DNA from: Luteibacter sp. OK325 | Lineage (GTDB): Bacteria; Pseudomonadota; Gammaproteobacteria; Xanthomonadales; Rhodanobacteraceae | Direction of reading: 5' to 3' | Assembly (NCBI RefSeq): GCF_003050935.1 | Contig: NZ_QAOX01000004.1 | Span: 248,001 to 312,000, forward strand | Length of the DNA stretch: 64,000 nt | Part shown: piece after piece, positions 7,513 to 15,417 of the stretch | How the letters are laid out: each line of letters begins with the position of its first letter | How positions within the stretch are numbered: position 1 is the first letter of the stretch | Position numbers and translations under genes: made by a program | Notes under the pieces: generated by a model | Told to the model about the DNA's origin: nothing | Seen by the model: the letters and a program-made list of their open reading frames with translations, nothing else | Databases searched by the model: none

Positions 7513-8034
7513 TCAGCCCTCAATGACGTACTTGGAAACTGTGAAGGTCGGCCGATCCAGCGAGAACGTCGGCTTAGCGTATTGGCCGGCGTCGGGGATC
7601 TCTGGGATGTAGTCCCTGTACGCGTGCATGGCCGCCGATGTGCCCGATGCTGCCGCGCCCACGACGCCGCTAATCAACTGGCTGTTAATCTCAGCGGATC
7701 GGCTGCGCGCCTGCTGACGATTCTCGATCTGGCCGTTCTCGCGGTTCTTCTCAATGCGAGACACGTCACGCCCGGAATGCATGGCGATGTCGGAGAGAAT
7801 GGCATTCGTGCTGTTGCCGGACAGCCCGGACTCAGCAGACGCGGCCCGTGCGGCGGCGCGCTGTTCACGGGCGACCCTCACACGATCTTCCGTCTGCGCG
7901 CTTGCGGCTTCGTCGGTCTGCTTCTGCTGGAGCTTCAGGGCTTCCTCAGTCGCGTGCTTCTGCTGATTGGCGCCGTATACCGTGGCTGCGGCGGACATAA
8001 CCGCCATGATGATTGGCACCGCGACCGCACACAT
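7513..8034 (-). CDS. T7-type internal virion (core) protein, orphan
   Basis: A 173-residue protein starting with a hydrophobic alanine-rich segment (PIIMAVMSAAATVYGANQQK), then a long coiled helix rich in Gln, Ala and Arg (HATEEALKLQQKQTDEAAS), a GLSGNSTNAIL loop, and a second helical part ending in SGVVGAAASGTSAAM. This order is that of podovirus internal virion protein B (T7 gp14-like), which forms part of the DNA-ejection pore in the outer membrane. No other capsid or tail gene is present. Its ATG overlaps the stop of the upstream gene (TAATG), implying translational coupling. Confidence 0.65.
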   Translation of the reverse strand: MCAVAVPIIMAVMSAAATVYGANQQKHATEEALKLQQKQTDEAASAQTEDRVRVAREQRAAARAASAESGLSGNSTNAILSDIAMHSGRDVSRIEKNRENGQIENRQQARSRSAEINSQLISGVVGAAASGTSAAMHAYRDYIPEIPDAGQYAKPTFSLDRPTFTVSKYVIEG

Positions 8035-8555
8035 TACCGAGGCGCTTCACTGGAAATGGCCTCTACCGCTGATCGACGGGAAGAGGATGGCATTTGCGCC
8101 GAATGCTCGATCCGACGCGTCCGCCGGTCTAACCGGGCTTCCTTTGACGCGGGCTCCGCGCCTGACGCACGCAGGGCGGCCGCGCTGGGCGACCAGTGTT
8201 CCACTCCGTACCACGCGGCGCCTCGCTCGAACCCAAGATTGTCTCGCCGCAGGTTCAGGCTATCGCCGTCGCGTGGGCGCACACGCTTCCCGCGTGGGGC
8301 TTCGGCGACCAAGCGAGCCACCGCGACTTCCCGGTTGAATCCGTCAGGGGTGAAGGCGCTCACTGTCGGGTAACCGTTCCCTCGGCCATCCGCGTTGTAC
8401 TTCCAAGATAAGGAGAAGCCCGCTTTGGTGAGGCGGTCGAGGTCCTCTGCATAAAGAACTACGCTCAGGTCGACGTTGGACAAGGAGATATGGGCGAGTC
8501 GCTGTTCTTCAGGGTCATTAGAAAATCGCGAGGGGTGTTGTGTCTTTGCATTCAT
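8034..8555 (-). CDS. Phage protein with an HNH-like segment
   Basis: A 173-residue protein. The centre reads GRGNGYPTVSAFTPDGFNRE, then VAVARLVAEAPRGKRVRPRD and GDSLNLRRDNL; this V-x-x-L-hydrophobic, R-x-(R/H)-(D/N)-G-x-x-L-(D/N)-x-R-x-x-N-L pattern is that of phage HNH_3-type endonucleases, but the first catalytic His is not obvious, so it may be a DNA-binding relative without activity. The tail is basic and Ser/Arg-rich. ATG at 8555 is preferred to an upstream in-frame start. The gene is coupled to the virion-protein gene by a one-base overlap. Confidence 0.45.
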   Translation of the reverse strand: MNAKTQHPSRFSNDPEEQRLAHISLSNVDLSVVLYAEDLDRLTKAGFSLSWKYNADGRGNGYPTVSAFTPDGFNREVAVARLVAEAPRGKRVRPRDGDSLNLRRDNLGFERGAAWYGVEHWSPSAAALRASGAEPASKEARLDRRTRRIEHSAQMPSSSRRSAVEAISSEAPR

Positions 8556-8739
8556 ACGTTTAGGTCTCTCAGGACAATAGGTGCCCGCCACGTGCCCTGG
8601 GGGTGGCCGTGAACTGAGCATCTGGGGATCGAAGTGCTGGCGCAGGTGAGCGCCGTTCGGGACTGAAGCTGTCTGCTACAGACAACTTGTGTCTACATAG
8701 GGAGGCTGATTCCAGACAGTGGTCGCTTGGGCGCCATCG

Positions 8740-9582
8740 TCAGAAGTCAGTGGCTTCTGACGTCTCGAACTCGAATGCCTGGCGGTCTGGGCTTCCTGCC
8801 TCCATAACGGCCTCAATCTCTAACATCTGCAAGGCACGGCGAACGACTTCCGGGGTCGCCTTGTCCATCAGAGTCGCGAGCTTCTTTGCTAACTTCTCGG
8901 CTTGATGCTGCGTCATCTGTTCCATATCAATCTCGGCCCTCATGTCATGCCACCCGCCCTTACCCTCCCTGACATAACGCCATCGCGGGAATCCGGTGCC
9001 GGGGTCGTAGGCGGTCTCGCTCCACCCCTTCGGATCAACCTTGGGAAGCTGCCGCAGCATTGAGCGCACAGTGTCCTTTCCGATCCCAAAGAGCCCGGCC
9101 ATGGTCCGAAGTGACTTGCCGGACGGCAGCTCCATGGCGCCTCGGTTAGTGATCGCGGCGAGGTATTGCCAAGCGGCGTCTCGGCGCTGCTCGGCGTGCA
9201 TCTCCAGCGCTCGGTCGCCGCAATTGACCAGTTTGGACAGGATTACTGCCCGCGACATCGTCATGGTCTGCACACGGCATGGGATGGTCGAGCGGTGTGC
9301 TCTCCGGTACGCGCTAAGCCTGTGGTGCCCGTCGACGACGAGATGGACGCCGTCAACGTCAGCCACCAGAAGAGCCTCCAGCTCCACGCCCTGCCCTGCT
9401 TCCAGAACTAGGCGCATATGGCCTACGTGCTCGTCGCTTCTTGCCTCGACGCGCCCTTGGTCCCGAAAAGGCACCATGCGCATCTCCCGGGGCTGGAGGG
9501 ATTCGTGGGTCAGCAAGGTTGAGACCGGGAGGGCCTGCGGCTCCGCCGCCCTAAGGCGCGCAAGGAGCCCTTCAGTCTCCAT
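8740..9582 (-). CDS. ParB-like nuclease-domain phage protein
   Basis: A 280-residue protein with an N-terminal ParB/Srx-type domain: the second box reads VADVDGVHLVVDGHHRLSAY, close to the G-(H/E)-(H/R)-R CTP-binding motif of ParB relatives. The middle has a helix-turn-helix-like segment (LRTMAGLFGIGKDTVRSMLR) and the C-terminal part is helical and acidic. Such proteins in temperate phages act in DNA binding, regulation or replication rather than classical partition. It overlaps the upstream small gene by 11 bases. The repeat array at 9941-10525 lies just upstream of the pair and is a candidate binding target. Confidence 0.75.
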   Translation of the reverse strand: METEGLLARLRAAEPQALPVSTLLTHESLQPREMRMVPFRDQGRVEARSDEHVGHMRLVLEAGQGVELEALLVADVDGVHLVVDGHHRLSAYRRAHRSTIPCRVQTMTMSRAVILSKLVNCGDRALEMHAEQRRDAAWQYLAAITNRGAMELPSGKSLRTMAGLFGIGKDTVRSMLRQLPKVDPKGWSETAYDPGTGFPRWRYVREGKGGWHDMRAEIDMEQMTQHQAEKLAKKLATLMDKATPEVVRRALQMLEIEAVMEAGSPDRQAFEFETSEATDF

Positions 9583-9790
9583 CGCAGAGCGCCCTCACCT
9601 CGGGGTGAGTGTGTACGAGGTACTTGAGCACCTCGGCGTTCCCTGTATCGCGCTTCATGCGGCTTTCTAGCGCCCGCTGAAATGATTTCAGGCGGTCAAA
9701 GGTGGGCACGTCGAAGGCGATCGTGCGGATGTTCAATGGCTCGCTCAGGATGATTGCACGTGGGAGGGTGACGAGGTCGGTCTCATTCAT
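9572..9790 (-). CDS. Small phage protein, first gene of the minus-strand cluster
   Basis: A 72-residue soluble protein (MNETDLVTLPRAIILSEPLN...) of unknown function with a basic middle (FDRLKSFQRALESRMKRD). It overlaps the ParB-like gene by 11 bases in another frame, so the two are translationally linked. As the most upstream gene of the cluster it is the one whose promoter would fall in the repeat-bearing region to its right. Confidence 0.5.
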   Translation of the reverse strand: MNETDLVTLPRAIILSEPLNIRTIAFDVPTFDRLKSFQRALESRMKRDTGNAEVLKYLVHTHPEVRALCDGD

Positions 9791-9940
9791 GCGTCTGGGT
9801 CTCAGTGTTTGGGCGTCTGCGGATTGCGGACACGTGAGATCACCGGGGTGGCTGCTGCGCTGCCTCGGTTCTGTGGTTGGAATGGGTTCTAACTTGTCCG
9901 GGGTGGTCTAGCTAACGAGGCGCTTGGAGCATGGTTCGCC

Positions 9941-10525
9941 CTATGCTCCGTGTTTACTCAGTGTCGGGTGCGGGCACGCGGGTTAGTCCTAAGCTGCAAG
10001 GTTTATCCCACCATGCCTTCCGTGGTTTCCTCCTAAGTTCCGACTTTTACCGTCCCGCAGTTCGTTCGCGGCCGAAACGAAGGCGATGACATCTTTCCTT
10101 CTATGCTTGCGGTTTCACTATCGGCGCCCGGTTTTCCCTTTCCTGGTCGGGACTTGAGTCAACGGCAAGCGTCTTGTCACGCGACTGGCGCTGCGGAGCA
10201 CGAGACAGCTCTCTCCTTTCTAAGTTCGCGGTTTTACTCGACTCGAACCATCAGAAAGGTTGCCTATAGGCCGACTTGCGCAGGTACGGCGCAGCACCAT
10301 CGGGTATTCCCTCTTGGGCCACGTGGGTTCGCCACTGGCTGCACCCATTTCTCCTAAGCTCGCGGTTTTACCGGTCAGCGGCATTGGCTCCTTCTATGCT
10401 GTTAGCTTTATCAAGCTCGCAACGCCTCGGCTGCGCAGGTCATCTCTAAGCTGCAACTTTTATCCCACCCCAGCTCCGTACGAGCGTGGTGCGTCAGGCT
10501 TTCCCTCTAGGCTGCGGGTTTTACT
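9941..10525. repeat. Array of at least nine degenerate 18-20-base repeats
   Basis: Units follow CTAAGCT, then 4-6 variable bases, then TTTTACC (variants CTATGCT, CTAAGTT, CTAGGCT and TTTATCC, TTTCAC). First bases: 9941, 9989, 10033, 10101, 10220, 10354, 10394, 10446 and 10507. All run in the same direction and spacing is uneven (40-134 bases). Units at 9989 and 10446 share 11 bases followed later by TTTATCCCACC. No gene with family features overlaps. Candidate roles: binding sites of the ParB-like protein, an origin with iterons, phage promoters read on the minus strand, or a packaging signal. Confidence 0.7.
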
Positions 10526-10565
10526 CGCTCCTGCTAGGGGGAGCAGTGCCAGACCAGTCCTTGCT

Positions 10566-10612
10566 GGTCGCCGGGCATGAGAAGCCCGCCTCGTGGGCGG
10601 CTGCGGTAAGAT
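10566..10612 (+). promoter_or_regulatory. Shared cargo element, copy 1
   Basis: GGTCG at 10566 and GCCTCG at 10588 lie 22 bases apart with GGGCATGAG between, then TAAGAT at 10607. In this copy GCCCGCC-TCGT-GGGCGGC makes a perfect 7-base-pair hairpin. Matching copies lie at 12749 and 15331, each about 50-60 bases before a start codon. Confidence 0.6.
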
Positions 10613-10640
10613 CAGATATAGCTGAGGGAGCAGTGAACCG

Positions 10641-11534
10641 ATGAGTGACGTGCCGAAGCACCTTTACAAATACCGAGCCTTCGGTGTTAACACACTCAGC
10701 GTCCTGGTTAGCGGCGAGGTCTATTACCCCGCCCCTGCTGACTTCAACGATCCGCTCGATTGCCAACCCGCTATAAGAATGGACTTAGACCGCGAACGCG
10801 CCGAGCGGCTATTCCACGTGCTGTGTGCGGAAGTCGGTGTTGTGACGTCGCCCGACGATATGGCGAAGCTCTACAACGCACCGAGGTCGTTGATCGAGAC
10901 GTTCAGCGGCCAAGATGCTGAGTACCTATACCTACAACGTCTGGCCACAAAGATTCTGAAACTGGCGGTTGCGCGAAACGAGACTCGCGGCGTGTTTGCT
11001 CTCGCGGAGCGCTACGACTGCCCACTGATGTGGAGTCACTACGGCGACAACCATAAGGGAATCTGCCTCGAATACGACACGTCGCAACACGGCCTCATTG
11101 ACTTGAAGCAGGTCGACTATGCGTTGACCCGCGTCATCGATGCGAGCACGCTCTATGAGTGGAAAGTGCAGGGACTTCGCAGCGCCGGAAAATTAGTGGA
11201 CCGTCATTTTTTCGCCGCCAAGGCGCCGGACTGGGACTACGAGCGCGAGTGGCGTGTCGTACATCCACTCATTGGTGCCGGAGTGGCGCCGTTTGCGCTT
11301 TCAGGCATCTACTTTGGACTGCGCTGTCCCGACCCCGTCAAGACCACAATTACGAAGGTGTTTGCTGGCCGCCCGGATATTCGGTTCAGCTCGTTGTTCA
11401 CGACAGATAGTGGGTTCGGACTCTATCCGATGATTTGGAGTAACGAGGTCCGCGAGCCGCGCGAGGCGTTCGGCGTCACAACTTGGTTTCTGCAACCCGG
11501 TGCGCAATCCAGCGTGTTCATGGATGATGAGTAG
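10641..11534 (+). CDS. DUF2971 protein, probable defence-associated cargo
   Basis: A 297-residue soluble protein with the DUF2971 layout: LYKYRAFGVNTLSVLVSGEV at the start, YYPAPADFNDPLDCQ near residue 30, then CPLMWSHYGDNHKGICLEYD near 130 and DWDYEREWRVV near 200. DUF2971 proteins are common in defence islands and toxin-linked loci, but their biochemical activity is not established. ATG at 10641 follows GGGAG. It is the first plus-strand cargo gene and is preceded by the shared upstream element. The superinfection-exclusion-like gene follows 45 bases later, possibly in the same transcript. Confidence 0.8.
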   Translation: MSDVPKHLYKYRAFGVNTLSVLVSGEVYYPAPADFNDPLDCQPAIRMDLDRERAERLFHVLCAEVGVVTSPDDMAKLYNAPRSLIETFSGQDAEYLYLQRLATKILKLAVARNETRGVFALAERYDCPLMWSHYGDNHKGICLEYDTSQHGLIDLKQVDYALTRVIDASTLYEWKVQGLRSAGKLVDRHFFAAKAPDWDYEREWRVVHPLIGAGVAPFALSGIYFGLRCPDPVKTTITKVFAGRPDIRFSSLFTTDSGFGLYPMIWSNEVREPREAFGVTTWFLQPGAQSSVFMDDE

Positions 11535-11579
11535 TCGACGCGATTCCGCCGAGATTTGTAGAGCCCAAAGGAGCAAAAT

Positions 11580-11972
11580 ATGAAGAAAGTGATGACGCTG
11601 ATTGCCATTCCGTTCATCGGAGTGGCTATTGCCGGAGCCATGCCTGCATGGGCCGATGGACTGACAGGTCCTCAGGGCAATGCCGCTAGATCGGCGGAAC
11701 AGTACCTAAGCATATCGGGGTTCTCACGGGTCGGACTTATCAAGCAACTTTCATCGGCCGCTGGCGATGGCTATGACGTCGCCGACGCAACCGTGGCGGT
11801 GGACAGCCTGAATATTGACTGGAACATGGAGGCGGTGAAGTCTGCGAAGCAGTACCTCAGCATCTCGGGTTTCTCGTGCAAGGGACTAACTAACCAACTT
11901 TCGGCCAGTGCCGGTGACAGTTACACCCCGAGCCAAGCTGCCTACGGTGCAAAACAGGCGGGTGCTTGCTAA
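11580..11972 (+). CDS. Ltp-family superinfection-exclusion-like protein
   Basis: A 130-residue exported protein: signal peptide MKKVMTLIAIPFIGVAIAGA, cleaved near AWA, then two tandem helical repeats. Repeat 1 is AARSAEQYLSISGFSRVGLI, then KQLSSAAGDGYDVADATVAV; repeat 2 is AVKSAKQYLSISGFSCKGLT, then NQLSASAGDSYTPSQAAYGA. This is the Ltp fold (PF07553), whose best known member, from Streptococcus phage TP-J34, blocks injection of DNA by other phages. Here the signal lacks a lipobox cysteine, so the protein is probably periplasmic rather than lipid-anchored. AAAGGAG precedes the ATG. In an island it fits a role in keeping competing phages out. Confidence 0.82.
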   Translation: MKKVMTLIAIPFIGVAIAGAMPAWADGLTGPQGNAARSAEQYLSISGFSRVGLIKQLSSAAGDGYDVADATVAVDSLNIDWNMEAVKSAKQYLSISGFSCKGLTNQLSASAGDSYTPSQAAYGAKQAGAC

Positions 11973-12109
11973 AGGGCGAGAAACGAGGGTCGAACCTCGA
12001 CGGGACCAGCGACGTGGGCGGCGGACAGCGGTTGCCACGCCGTTGAGGGCATGGTTTGATCCGTCCGCCACGCCACTGTCAGCGTGGACGATTCGTCAAG
12101 GGGAATGGA

Positions 12110-12634
12110 ATGGCTTTGGTAAATTGCGCTGAGTGCGACGCAGAGATCAGCGATAAGGCTCTAGCCTGCCCGGCGTGCGGGGCTCCTCAGAAGAAAAGCC
12201 GCAGCGTTCTGCCCGTCCTGCTTTCCCTCATTGGCCTAGCGGTTCTTGCATTCGTCATCCTCGCCGCAGTCGGCTCCCGCCAAGCATCCACGGCGGCGGC
12301 GCGAACGTCGCCCAGCGCCAGTATTCTTGCAGACTCCGAGGTGCAGCTTGGAAACGGGGCGTATGGTTGCGCGTTTTCGGCAACCGTAGAGTCGGCAAAG
12401 AGGCATTACGAGCTTGGCGAGTATTCGGCGTGGGCATCCGAGTCCGGCGGCCCTCTCTGCTTTAATCACGCGCCCTCAGAATTAAAATGGACGGTCCTTC
12501 AGATTCGGGGAGATTTCGCGCAGGTAGGATTCGCGTCGCTTGCCCAATATGACGCGGCCCACAAGTCGGTGCCCGACATGGCAACCGAAAAGTACTGGGT
12601 ACCGCTGTCCTTCCTATTACCGGCTAGTCCTTAG
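12110..12634 (+). CDS. Zinc-ribbon membrane-anchored protein
   Basis: A 174-residue protein. The first 25 residues form a zinc ribbon (NCAECDAEISDKALACPACG, two C-x-x-C pairs), followed by a basic linker and one membrane helix (VLPVLLSLIGLAVLAFVILA). The rest is an extracytoplasmic domain with two Cys (GCAF and PLCFN) and a tail with WVPLSFLLP. ATG at 12110 is chosen for the strong AAGGGGA ribosome site; upstream starts lack one. The topology resembles zinc-ribbon sensors such as YjfP- or DUF-type accessory proteins, but I do not recognise the outer domain. It follows the Ltp-like gene by 137 bases. Confidence 0.65.
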   Translation: MALVNCAECDAEISDKALACPACGAPQKKSRSVLPVLLSLIGLAVLAFVILAAVGSRQASTAAARTSPSASILADSEVQLGNGAYGCAFSATVESAKRHYELGEYSAWASESGGPLCFNHAPSELKWTVLQIRGDFAQVGFASLAQYDAAHKSVPDMATEKYWVPLSFLLPASP

Positions 12635-12748
12635 TCGGCTGGGCGCTACGGCTCTAGGCCAACTTTTGCCACTTGAACTCGAAGACGGCGATGTCGGAGC
12701 GGAGCGGGTTTCTGCATACACAGTTGCGAGCCATGCGGGTTCCCTGCC

Positions 12749-12795
12749 GGTCGTTGGGCATGAGCAAGCCGCCTCGCGCGTGGCCGTGGTAGATT
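12749..12795 (+). promoter_or_regulatory. Shared cargo element, copy 2
   Basis: GGTCG at 12749, GCCTCG at 12771 and TAGATT at 12790 repeat the spacing of copy 1 exactly. Upstream, CCATGCGGGTTCC (12731-12743) and an earlier CTCGA...GTCGG block (12678-12697) are shared with copy 3 but not with copy 1. The start codon at 12826 lies 50 bases after GCCTCG. Confidence 0.6.
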
Positions 12796-12825
12796 CGCGG
12801 CGCATAGGAGCGCCAGGGGACAGCT

Positions 12826-13341
12826 GTGGGCCTTACGTTCGATCAGAAAGTGCAGCTTTGGAACACCATAGGCACTTGGTTCGCCGGGGTAGCGGGTGCC
12901 GGGGCAATCATCACATCGCTGTATCTCGCGACGCGCGTGAGCCGCGTGAGTCTCAGGACGCATGTAACGCTGGGCGCCCTCGTGAGCCAAGGGCGTCCGC
13001 TGGAGGACTTGGTGGAGATCAGCGTCACGAACTTGGGCGAACGGACGGTGACAATTACCGGAGTCGGCTGGCGAGTCGGCAAAGGTGCCGGCGCGCGTAA
13101 CGCTGTGCAGAACTTCTCGGCACACATGAGTGACAGCCTTCCCATAGAGCTTCCGCATGGGAAGCAAGCGGGTTACCGCATCTCAATGCAGGAGGCTACC
13201 GATTGGCCTGCGTATTTCCGCACCGAGTTCATCCGGGATGCGAAACTTTCCACCTTGCGTGCGGTTGTAAGCACATCGGTCGGACAAGAGTTCGAGATCA
13301 AGCCGAGACAAAACGTTCTAGACTTCATCGCAAAGGGATGA
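12826..13341 (+). CDS. Single-pass membrane protein of unknown function
   Basis: A 171-residue protein starting with GTG (ribosome site AGGGGA). One membrane helix (WFAGVAGAGAIITSLYLAT, residues about 18-36) is followed by a cytoplasmic or periplasmic domain rich in beta strands: LVEISVTNLGERTVTITGVG, then LPIELPHGKQAGYRISM and LRAVVSTSVGQEFEI. The pattern is that of small proteins seen in phage and defence islands that carry one anchor plus an Ig-like sheet domain. It has its own copy of the shared upstream element and is followed 104 bases later by the ATPase, so the pair may act together. No known name. Confidence 0.55.
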   Translation: MGLTFDQKVQLWNTIGTWFAGVAGAGAIITSLYLATRVSRVSLRTHVTLGALVSQGRPLEDLVEISVTNLGERTVTITGVGWRVGKGAGARNAVQNFSAHMSDSLPIELPHGKQAGYRISMQEATDWPAYFRTEFIRDAKLSTLRAVVSTSVGQEFEIKPRQNVLDFIAKG

Positions 13342-13445
13342 AGCTTGCTGCTGCCTCCTCACGACAGGGGGCAGGAACTAACGACTGCTTGTGGTCGGAA
13401 ATCGATCTGTGGTCTGCTAACCCACATCTATCATGGAGTGACGCC

Positions 13446-14738
13446 GTGCCTATTAACCCGGAACTAGGGTTCACCGCCGCCGAGATTCGTGATCCGGAGC
13501 GTTTCGTAGGCCGAACCGGGCTGCTAAAAGACTGCATTAACGCCCTCAACGCGCCGTCAGGCCTCATCGCCGTGTACGGCAAGCGCGGTGTCGGTAAGTC
13601 GTCACTTCTTAGGCAGCTGCAACAAATGGCGCTGGGCGATTACTCGCTTGTCAAAAAGGCGCAGCTCGCGCACCTAATTCCTGAGAAGCCTCGGACGTAC
13701 TTAACCGTCTTCTATTCTTGCGACTCACTGATTACCGACAGCAATGGGCTCCTTGCCCGCCTCTGTAATGATCAAAACGATGAAGACGGCCTGCTTCGCC
13801 TTGTGCCAGACGACGGGAAGGAAATCGTCGAGTTCACCCGCTCTAAAGAGGTTTCGGCAGGCGCGGATCTCAAAGTGGTTAATTGGGGAGCAAAGGGCAT
13901 AGAAGCAACTAAGTATGCCCGCGTCGTTCCAAACGACACTGTGCAGACTTTTCGGAACTTCGTGGAGGCCGTGATCTCTCACCAAGTGCGTAAGCGCATG
14001 AAACGCGATGCGCTGCTCATTATTCTCGACGAGTTCGATGTCATCCAGAACAAGGAAGGAATGGGTTCGTTGTTCAAGTCGCTCACATCCGCGGACTTGA
14101 AGTTCGCGATTTGCGGTGTCGGGCGTGATCTGAGCGATCTGGTCAACGACCATCATTCGGTTGAGCGCCTCATCGAGCAGGGCGTCCTCCCGGTGAAGCC
14201 GATGCCGAAGCCCGAGTCCGAAGCGATCATCGGCAAAGCCGTTGAACTGTTCCGAGGTGCGGTCACGTTCGAGCCGGGCATTGCTGGAAAAATTGCCGAT
14301 CTCTGTCAGGGCTATCCGTACTTCGTTCAATTGATCGGCAAGCAATGCATCAATGTGCTTAACGAGATGGGCAGCAACATCGTTGACGAGGAGGTCTACA
14401 GTCGCGTCCTAAACGAGCTGAAGACAGGGAAGGCGTTTCCGACGTTAGAGGCCGCATATCAGCGAGCGATAGGAGAGTCTAAAGACCGGCAGCTCTTGCT
14501 TCACCTCCTAGCCGACCAAGACACCAGCCACGTCTCCGCAGATGAAGTGGGACGGATCGTTCTTCGCACGGCCCGAAAGGATGCGGAAGACTTGGATGTG
14601 CAGTACATCGACCAGCTTATGCCCAGGCTCATTGAACAAAAGTATGGGCCGGTTCTGGAGCGGGTCGCTGAGAAGCAGGGCGTGTATGAGTTTGTGAACC
14701 CGGTCTTCCGGCAGTACATCTGCCTCCGAGAGTTTTAA
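13446..14738 (+). CDS. P-loop ATPase, AAA/STAND-like, defence-type
   Basis: A 430-residue protein. GTG at 13446 is taken as the start because GGAG lies 8 bases upstream and the fold begins there (AEIRDPERFVGRTGLLKDCI, a typical lead-in). Walker A is YGKRGVGKSSLLRQL near residues 44-58; Walker B is LLIILDEFDVI near 195-205; an arginine-containing sensor-like GVGRDLSDLV follows. The C-terminal 150 residues are helical and end in winged-helix style (VLERVAEKQGVYEFVNPVFR). This resembles archaeal-type MoxR/STAND ATPases used as nucleotide-driven switches in abortive defence. No nuclease domain is fused, so an effector would have to be a neighbour. The frame upstream of 13446 overlaps the previous gene and is not used. 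Confidence 0.75.
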   Translation: MPINPELGFTAAEIRDPERFVGRTGLLKDCINALNAPSGLIAVYGKRGVGKSSLLRQLQQMALGDYSLVKKAQLAHLIPEKPRTYLTVFYSCDSLITDSNGLLARLCNDQNDEDGLLRLVPDDGKEIVEFTRSKEVSAGADLKVVNWGAKGIEATKYARVVPNDTVQTFRNFVEAVISHQVRKRMKRDALLIILDEFDVIQNKEGMGSLFKSLTSADLKFAICGVGRDLSDLVNDHHSVERLIEQGVLPVKPMPKPESEAIIGKAVELFRGAVTFEPGIAGKIADLCQGYPYFVQLIGKQCINVLNEMGSNIVDEEVYSRVLNELKTGKAFPTLEAAYQRAIGESKDRQLLLHLLADQDTSHVSADEVGRIVLRTARKDAEDLDVQYIDQLMPRLIEQKYGPVLERVAEKQGVYEFVNPVFRQYICLREF

Positions 14739-14881
14739 CCAACATTTCGACGTCCGCGCCCCGCCCGCTGGCGGGAAGCGTCACCGTGCTCCTCGAAGCC
14801 CCTGGCCGCCTCCAGCAGGCCATCGAGTCCAAGTGGTCGCCAAACACTGACCGGACCGTGCGGAGCTGGCGCCACTGGGCG

Positions 14882-15085
14882 CTACAGGACCTTGACGAGA
14901 ACCGCAGCAATTGTGCCAAGCGCACCGACCGCGATAATGCCGATGGCGACCAGCGGGTAATAGCGCAGCTCCGCATTGATCTTCGAGGTCTCCGCGCCAA
15001 GCTTCATGGTCTCGGCCATGGTCTTGGTGATATTCGCGTGGATCAATTCGAGGTCGGCGGTGTTCATGGGTGTGGCTTCGGCCAA
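14882..15085 (-). CDS. Tiny membrane protein
   Basis: A 67-residue protein with a coiled or helical N-terminal half (NTADLELIHANITKTMAETM) and a single C-terminal membrane helix (LVAIGIIAVGALGTIAAVLV). Either TTG at 15085, preceded by TAGGAG, or ATG at 15067 could be the start. It runs against the neighbouring cargo genes. Small proteins of this shape occur in toxin-antitoxin and phage loci, but nothing here is diagnostic. Confidence 0.5.
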   Translation of the reverse strand: MAEATPMNTADLELIHANITKTMAETMKLGAETSKINAELRYYPLVAIGIIAVGALGTIAAVLVKVL

Positions 15086-15330
15086 GTGGACGCTCCTAGC
15101 CTATCAGGGTGTGCGGATGAGTTCCCAGCGGTGCCCCCCGGGTTCTCAAGGGGCACGGCTTGACACTCAGGCGACTCTAGCCCCGCGAGCCGTGGAAGGA
15201 ATGCTGAATCTTGACGCGGTAGGGCGGCGCCTACCTACCCGTTTATGCGGTTCGGACTCGATGGCGGCGACGTCGGGAAGGAACCGGTTCCACGTCGAGA
15301 CATTCTTCCGGGCCACGCGGGTTCCTGGTT

Positions 15331-15380
15331 GGTCGTTTGGTATGAAACAACTGCCTCGTGGTCGACCCTGATGATAGAGT
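15331..15380 (+). promoter_or_regulatory. Shared cargo element, copy 3
   Basis: GGTCG at 15331 and GCCTCG at 15353 keep the 22-base spacing; CCACGCGGGTTCC at 15313-15325 lies 18 bases before GGTCG, as in copy 2. An A/T-rich TAGAGT follows at 15375. The DUF4145 gene starts 60 bases after GCCTCG. The rest of the gap 15086-15417 shows no gene. Confidence 0.55.
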
Positions 15381-15417
15381 CTTACATAGGCGACAGAAGA
15401 CCAGGAGCGCGCCACCC

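Larger units (their letters stand above)
9791..10640. other. 850-base non-coding control region of the island
   Basis: This gap divides the minus-strand phage genes from the plus-strand cargo. It holds the repeat array and, at its right end, copy 1 of the shared cargo-promoter element. Open frames here have no ribosome site or family likeness and merely follow the repeats. Confidence 0.6.

Noticed and set aside
9941-10525. CRISPR array
   Set aside because: Spacings vary from 40 to 134 bases, repeats are short and degenerate, and no cas gene is present.
10103-10580. Open frames within the repeat array
   Set aside because: They follow the repeats, lack ribosome sites and have no recognisable product.
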